Of a DNA stretch of 40,881 nt, positions 39,183-40,881 are shown one piece after another. Source of the stretch: Candidatus Sumerlaeota bacterium (GTDB taxonomy: Bacteria > Sumerlaeota > Sumerlaeia > UBA8349). Position 1 is the first letter of the stretch; each line of letters opens with the position of its first letter. Below the pieces are notes generated by a model that was not told where the DNA came from, did no database searches, and worked only from the letters and a program-made list of their open reading frames with translations. The stretch lies in contig JAFGFN010000153.1 in assembly GCA_016931035.1 (NCBI GenBank), positions 1 to 40,881 on the forward strand, in the 5' to 3' direction. Made by a program: the position numbers and the translations under genes.

Positions 39183-39316
39183 CGCGACACGCCGCCACTC
39201 CACGGTCTTGCCGCCGCCGAGCCCGGGCTTGAAAACGGACAAGGCTGCCGTGCCGGAACGGAGAGGGTCGCGCGAGGGTCTAACGCGGATCGGACGATTC
39301 GAGATTCGCGAGCCGC

Positions 39317-40306
39317 TCAGGACTTCACGGCTTCGTCGGGTCTTTGCCGGGAGAAGAGAGAGGGGATTCGCGCGAGGAGAACGAGTCCGGCGACGTTCCA
39401 GCGAACCCAGAGCAAGAAGACGAGTCTAGCGCGATCGGGCCAGCTCAGGTTTCCCGTGCGGATGAACGTTCCCAGGACGAACGTGGGCAGGAGCCAGAGC
39501 GCGGCGGCAACGAGAGCCGGCACGGGGAGTCTCAGGCAGACCGCGACGGCGAATAGAATCCCCAGAACCACATGATAGAGGCTGAAGACCGGGTTGCGCC
39601 ACACCCTCAAATGCCAGCGGTGCTTGACGGCGAACTGAAGAGCGGCGCTTTGCCTCCACGCTTCTTTTCGAATGAGTTCCCGCACGTTGCGGTCGCAGCC
39701 CAAATGCACGAGACGCGGTCCGGGCAGGCGGATCGATTGATGGCCGGCCGCTCGCACGCGGAAGGCCAGGTCCCTGTCTTCGCACGATCCGAGCCGTTCG
39801 TCGAATCCGCCGACCTTTTCGAACAACCCGCGGTTGATGAACATGTTGGCGCTGCTCACGTTGATTGTCGAAACGCCCCGGCGACGATCGCGGTGATTGC
39901 GGCTCTCCCATACGCGACCGACCCAGGCGGCATCGTCGGGGGCCCGTTGGGGGAACGAAAGCACACCCTCGAAATCCTGGTCGTAGTATTCCTTGGCCCG
40001 TGTCAGCCAATCGGGCGGAACCGCCATGTCGCCATCGAGAAAGGCGACGATCTTGCCGCGCGATTCGCGCGCACCGAGGTTGCGAGACTGCGCCACGTAG
40101 CCCCGTCGCGCATCGGGGTTGAGAACGACCCGCGCGCCCGCCCGGCGCGCCGCTTCGACCGTTTCGTCCGTCGAACCGTTGTCGACAACGGTCACGTCGA
40201 ATGCGATGTCGGTCCCGCGGTTCTTGAAAACGGATTCGAGGCACGAAGCGATCCGATCGGCCTCGTTGCGAACGGGGATGACGATGGAGAAAAACGGTTC
40301 GTCCAT
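39317..40306 (-). CDS. family 2 glycosyltransferase with C-terminal membrane segments
   Basis: The protein has 329 residues. The GT-A fold begins FFSIVIPVRNEADRIASCLESVF, with VTVVDNGSTDETVEAARRAG, then the metal-binding FLDGDMAVP (a D-x-D-type motif), NMFINRGLFEKVGGFDERLGSCEDRDLAFR with the acceptor-side ED. Residues about 245-315 hold two or three hydrophobic segments that would anchor it in the inner membrane. Such enzymes add sugars to lipid-linked or cell-surface glycans; donor and acceptor cannot be read from sequence. AGGAC precedes the ATG. It has no same-strand neighbours. Confidence 0.88.
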   Translation of the reverse strand: MDEPFFSIVIPVRNEADRIASCLESVFKNRGTDIAFDVTVVDNGSTDETVEAARRAGARVVLNPDARRGYVAQSRNLGARESRGKIVAFLDGDMAVPPDWLTRAKEYYDQDFEGVLSFPQRAPDDAAWVGRVWESRNHRDRRRGVSTINVSSANMFINRGLFEKVGGFDERLGSCEDRDLAFRVRAAGHQSIRLPGPRLVHLGCDRNVRELIRKEAWRQSAALQFAVKHRWHLRVWRNPVFSLYHVVLGILFAVAVCLRLPVPALVAAALWLLPTFVLGTFIRTGNLSWPDRARLVFLLWVRWNVAGLVLLARIPSLFSRQRPDEAVKS

Positions 40307-40881
40307 TTCGGTCCTGAAGGAAAGGAGGGGAGACGCCCCTTGGCCAAAGCCGTTCGATCGGACTCGGGCAACGCTAGTCGCGGACTCGGTCGGGGCTCGG
40401 CGATCTCCTTCGATTCGCTCCCCGCGACAAATCCTACGCGACGAAGGTCGGTTACGTCAACATCTTCGAAGCGAGAGTCTTGCCCTCGGGTGCGTCCCAA
40501 AGATCTGAACCGCGTTAGCGGTTCGACGTTCAAAGCCGTGGCTTGGCGATTCGGAATCGAGTCGCCAAGCCACGGTCCGCGCGCGGCATGATAGGAACCG
40601 ATTCATCGGTTCGATAGGCGGGAAGAGGCATCCCACGGATTGTCGAACCGGTGAATCGGTTCGCAAACCGGAACGCGACATCCGTGGGTCGAACCGCTCA
40701 CGCGGCTTGCCCGCCTCTGGTGGGTTCCCGCCGAATTCGGCGAAAGACACGCGATCGGCGGGGCGGAATCTCAGAACCCTGGGACGCACCCCTTGCCCTC
40801 CTCGATCCTTCATCCCATAAGGTCGTTTTTTCTCATTTTCCCATAGCTTTTTGAAAACACTTGTGTTAGGTGTTTGCCAAC
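40307..40881. other. non-coding end region around the MITE
   Basis: No gene is credible in these 575 bp. Apart from the MITE-like element, 40307-40478 shows nothing I can name. The last 80 bp are AT-rich, with AACAC-TT-GTGTT near 40855, and could be a promoter region for a gene beyond the window. Confidence 0.5.
40479..40800. mobile_element. 304-bp MITE-like element with 9-bp target duplication
   Basis: The element proper spans 40488-40791. Its ends, GGGTGCGTCCCA and TGGGACGCACCC, are perfect 12-bp terminal inverted repeats, and similarity continues to about 21 bp with three to four mismatches. It is bracketed by identical CTTGCCCTC copies at 40479-40487 and 40792-40800, a 9-bp target site duplication. 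No reading frame inside is long enough for a transposase. The interior is densely self-complementary: GAACCGC-GTTA-GCGGTTC (40507-40524), a 14-bp stem at 40536-40549/40562-40575, CCCACGGAT (40632) with ATCCGTGGG (40680), GGCGGGAA (40617) with TTCCCGCC (40725), and the palindrome CGCCGAATTCGGCG (40730-40743). I read it as a non-autonomous transposon. Confidence 0.75.

Noticed and set aside
40488..40791. Integron attC site, riboswitch or RNase P/tmRNA-like RNA
   Set aside because: None of the core sequences I would expect (attC core sites, RNase P P4, tmRNA ends, B12 box) is present, while the 9-bp duplication and terminal repeats point to a transposon-type element.

Overview
The window is a high-GC stretch of chromosome from a Gram-negative bacterium. 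TolB, two Pal-type lipoproteins and a CpoB/YbgF-like lipoprotein imply an outer membrane, and PilT implies type IV pili. The radical SAM enzyme, polyferredoxin-type membrane protein and LarA-type nickel enzyme suggest low-oxygen metabolism. An NrpR-type regulator (best known from methanogens) beside gdhA, a split transketolase and many simple intergenic repeats resemble uncultured candidate-phylum genomes. I cannot place the organism more precisely from sequence alone.

Layout. 1-2.1 kb: a small lipoprotein, a ComF-type phosphoribosyltransferase, a heptanucleotide repeat tract and rpsU. 2.2-7.4 kb: cpoB-like, pal and tolB on the minus strand, then tRNA-Leu(UAA), an exported coiled-coil protein and a second pal on the plus strand. 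7.4-11.0 kb (minus): trmB, a lipoprotein fusing the MEMO and AMMECR1 domains, a tiny Tat-signal protein and the partner radical SAM enzyme. 11.0-17.2 kb (minus): tatD, a 1348-residue membrane fusion (spermidine-synthase-like + FMN-binding + polyferredoxin), then a RelA/SpoT-domain protein with a small partner gene. 17.6-21.0 kb (plus): a GHL10-type glycosyl hydrolase, tadA and a PAS-adenylate cyclase. 21.0-25.2 kb (minus): rdgB, pilT, an unknown gene and nrpR-like. 25.4-29.5 kb (plus): gdhA behind a strong promoter with a palindromic operator, then the two transketolase halves separated by a toxin-antitoxin pair. 29.9-32.9 kb (minus): an expanded phage-shock locus with PspA, several PspB-like small membrane proteins and PspC. 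33.3-35.9 kb (minus): a small conserved protein, a LarA-family protein with its catalytic residues intact, and a translationally coupled solute-binding protein. 36.1-39.2 kb (plus): xseA, a degenerate nitrilase-like protein, a Bcp peroxiredoxin and a PQ-loop-like membrane protein. 39.3-40.3 kb (minus): a family 2 glycosyltransferase. The window ends with a 304-bp non-coding element with terminal inverted repeats and a perfect 9-bp target duplication, which I read as a MITE.

Themes. Much of the window serves the envelope: Tol-Pal, Psp, a divisome-type hydrolase and pili. The least understood part is the minus-strand group at 8-16.4 kb. There the MEMO/AMMECR1/radical SAM triad is joined by a tiny Tat-signal protein, and that protein shares a short E-A-x-x-Y-R-P motif with the C-terminus of the large redox membrane fusion. 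The nrpR-gdhA pair is a clear candidate for repression of ammonium assimilation through the palindrome over the gdhA -10 box. At least six kinds of simple or inverted intergenic repeat occur outside genes.
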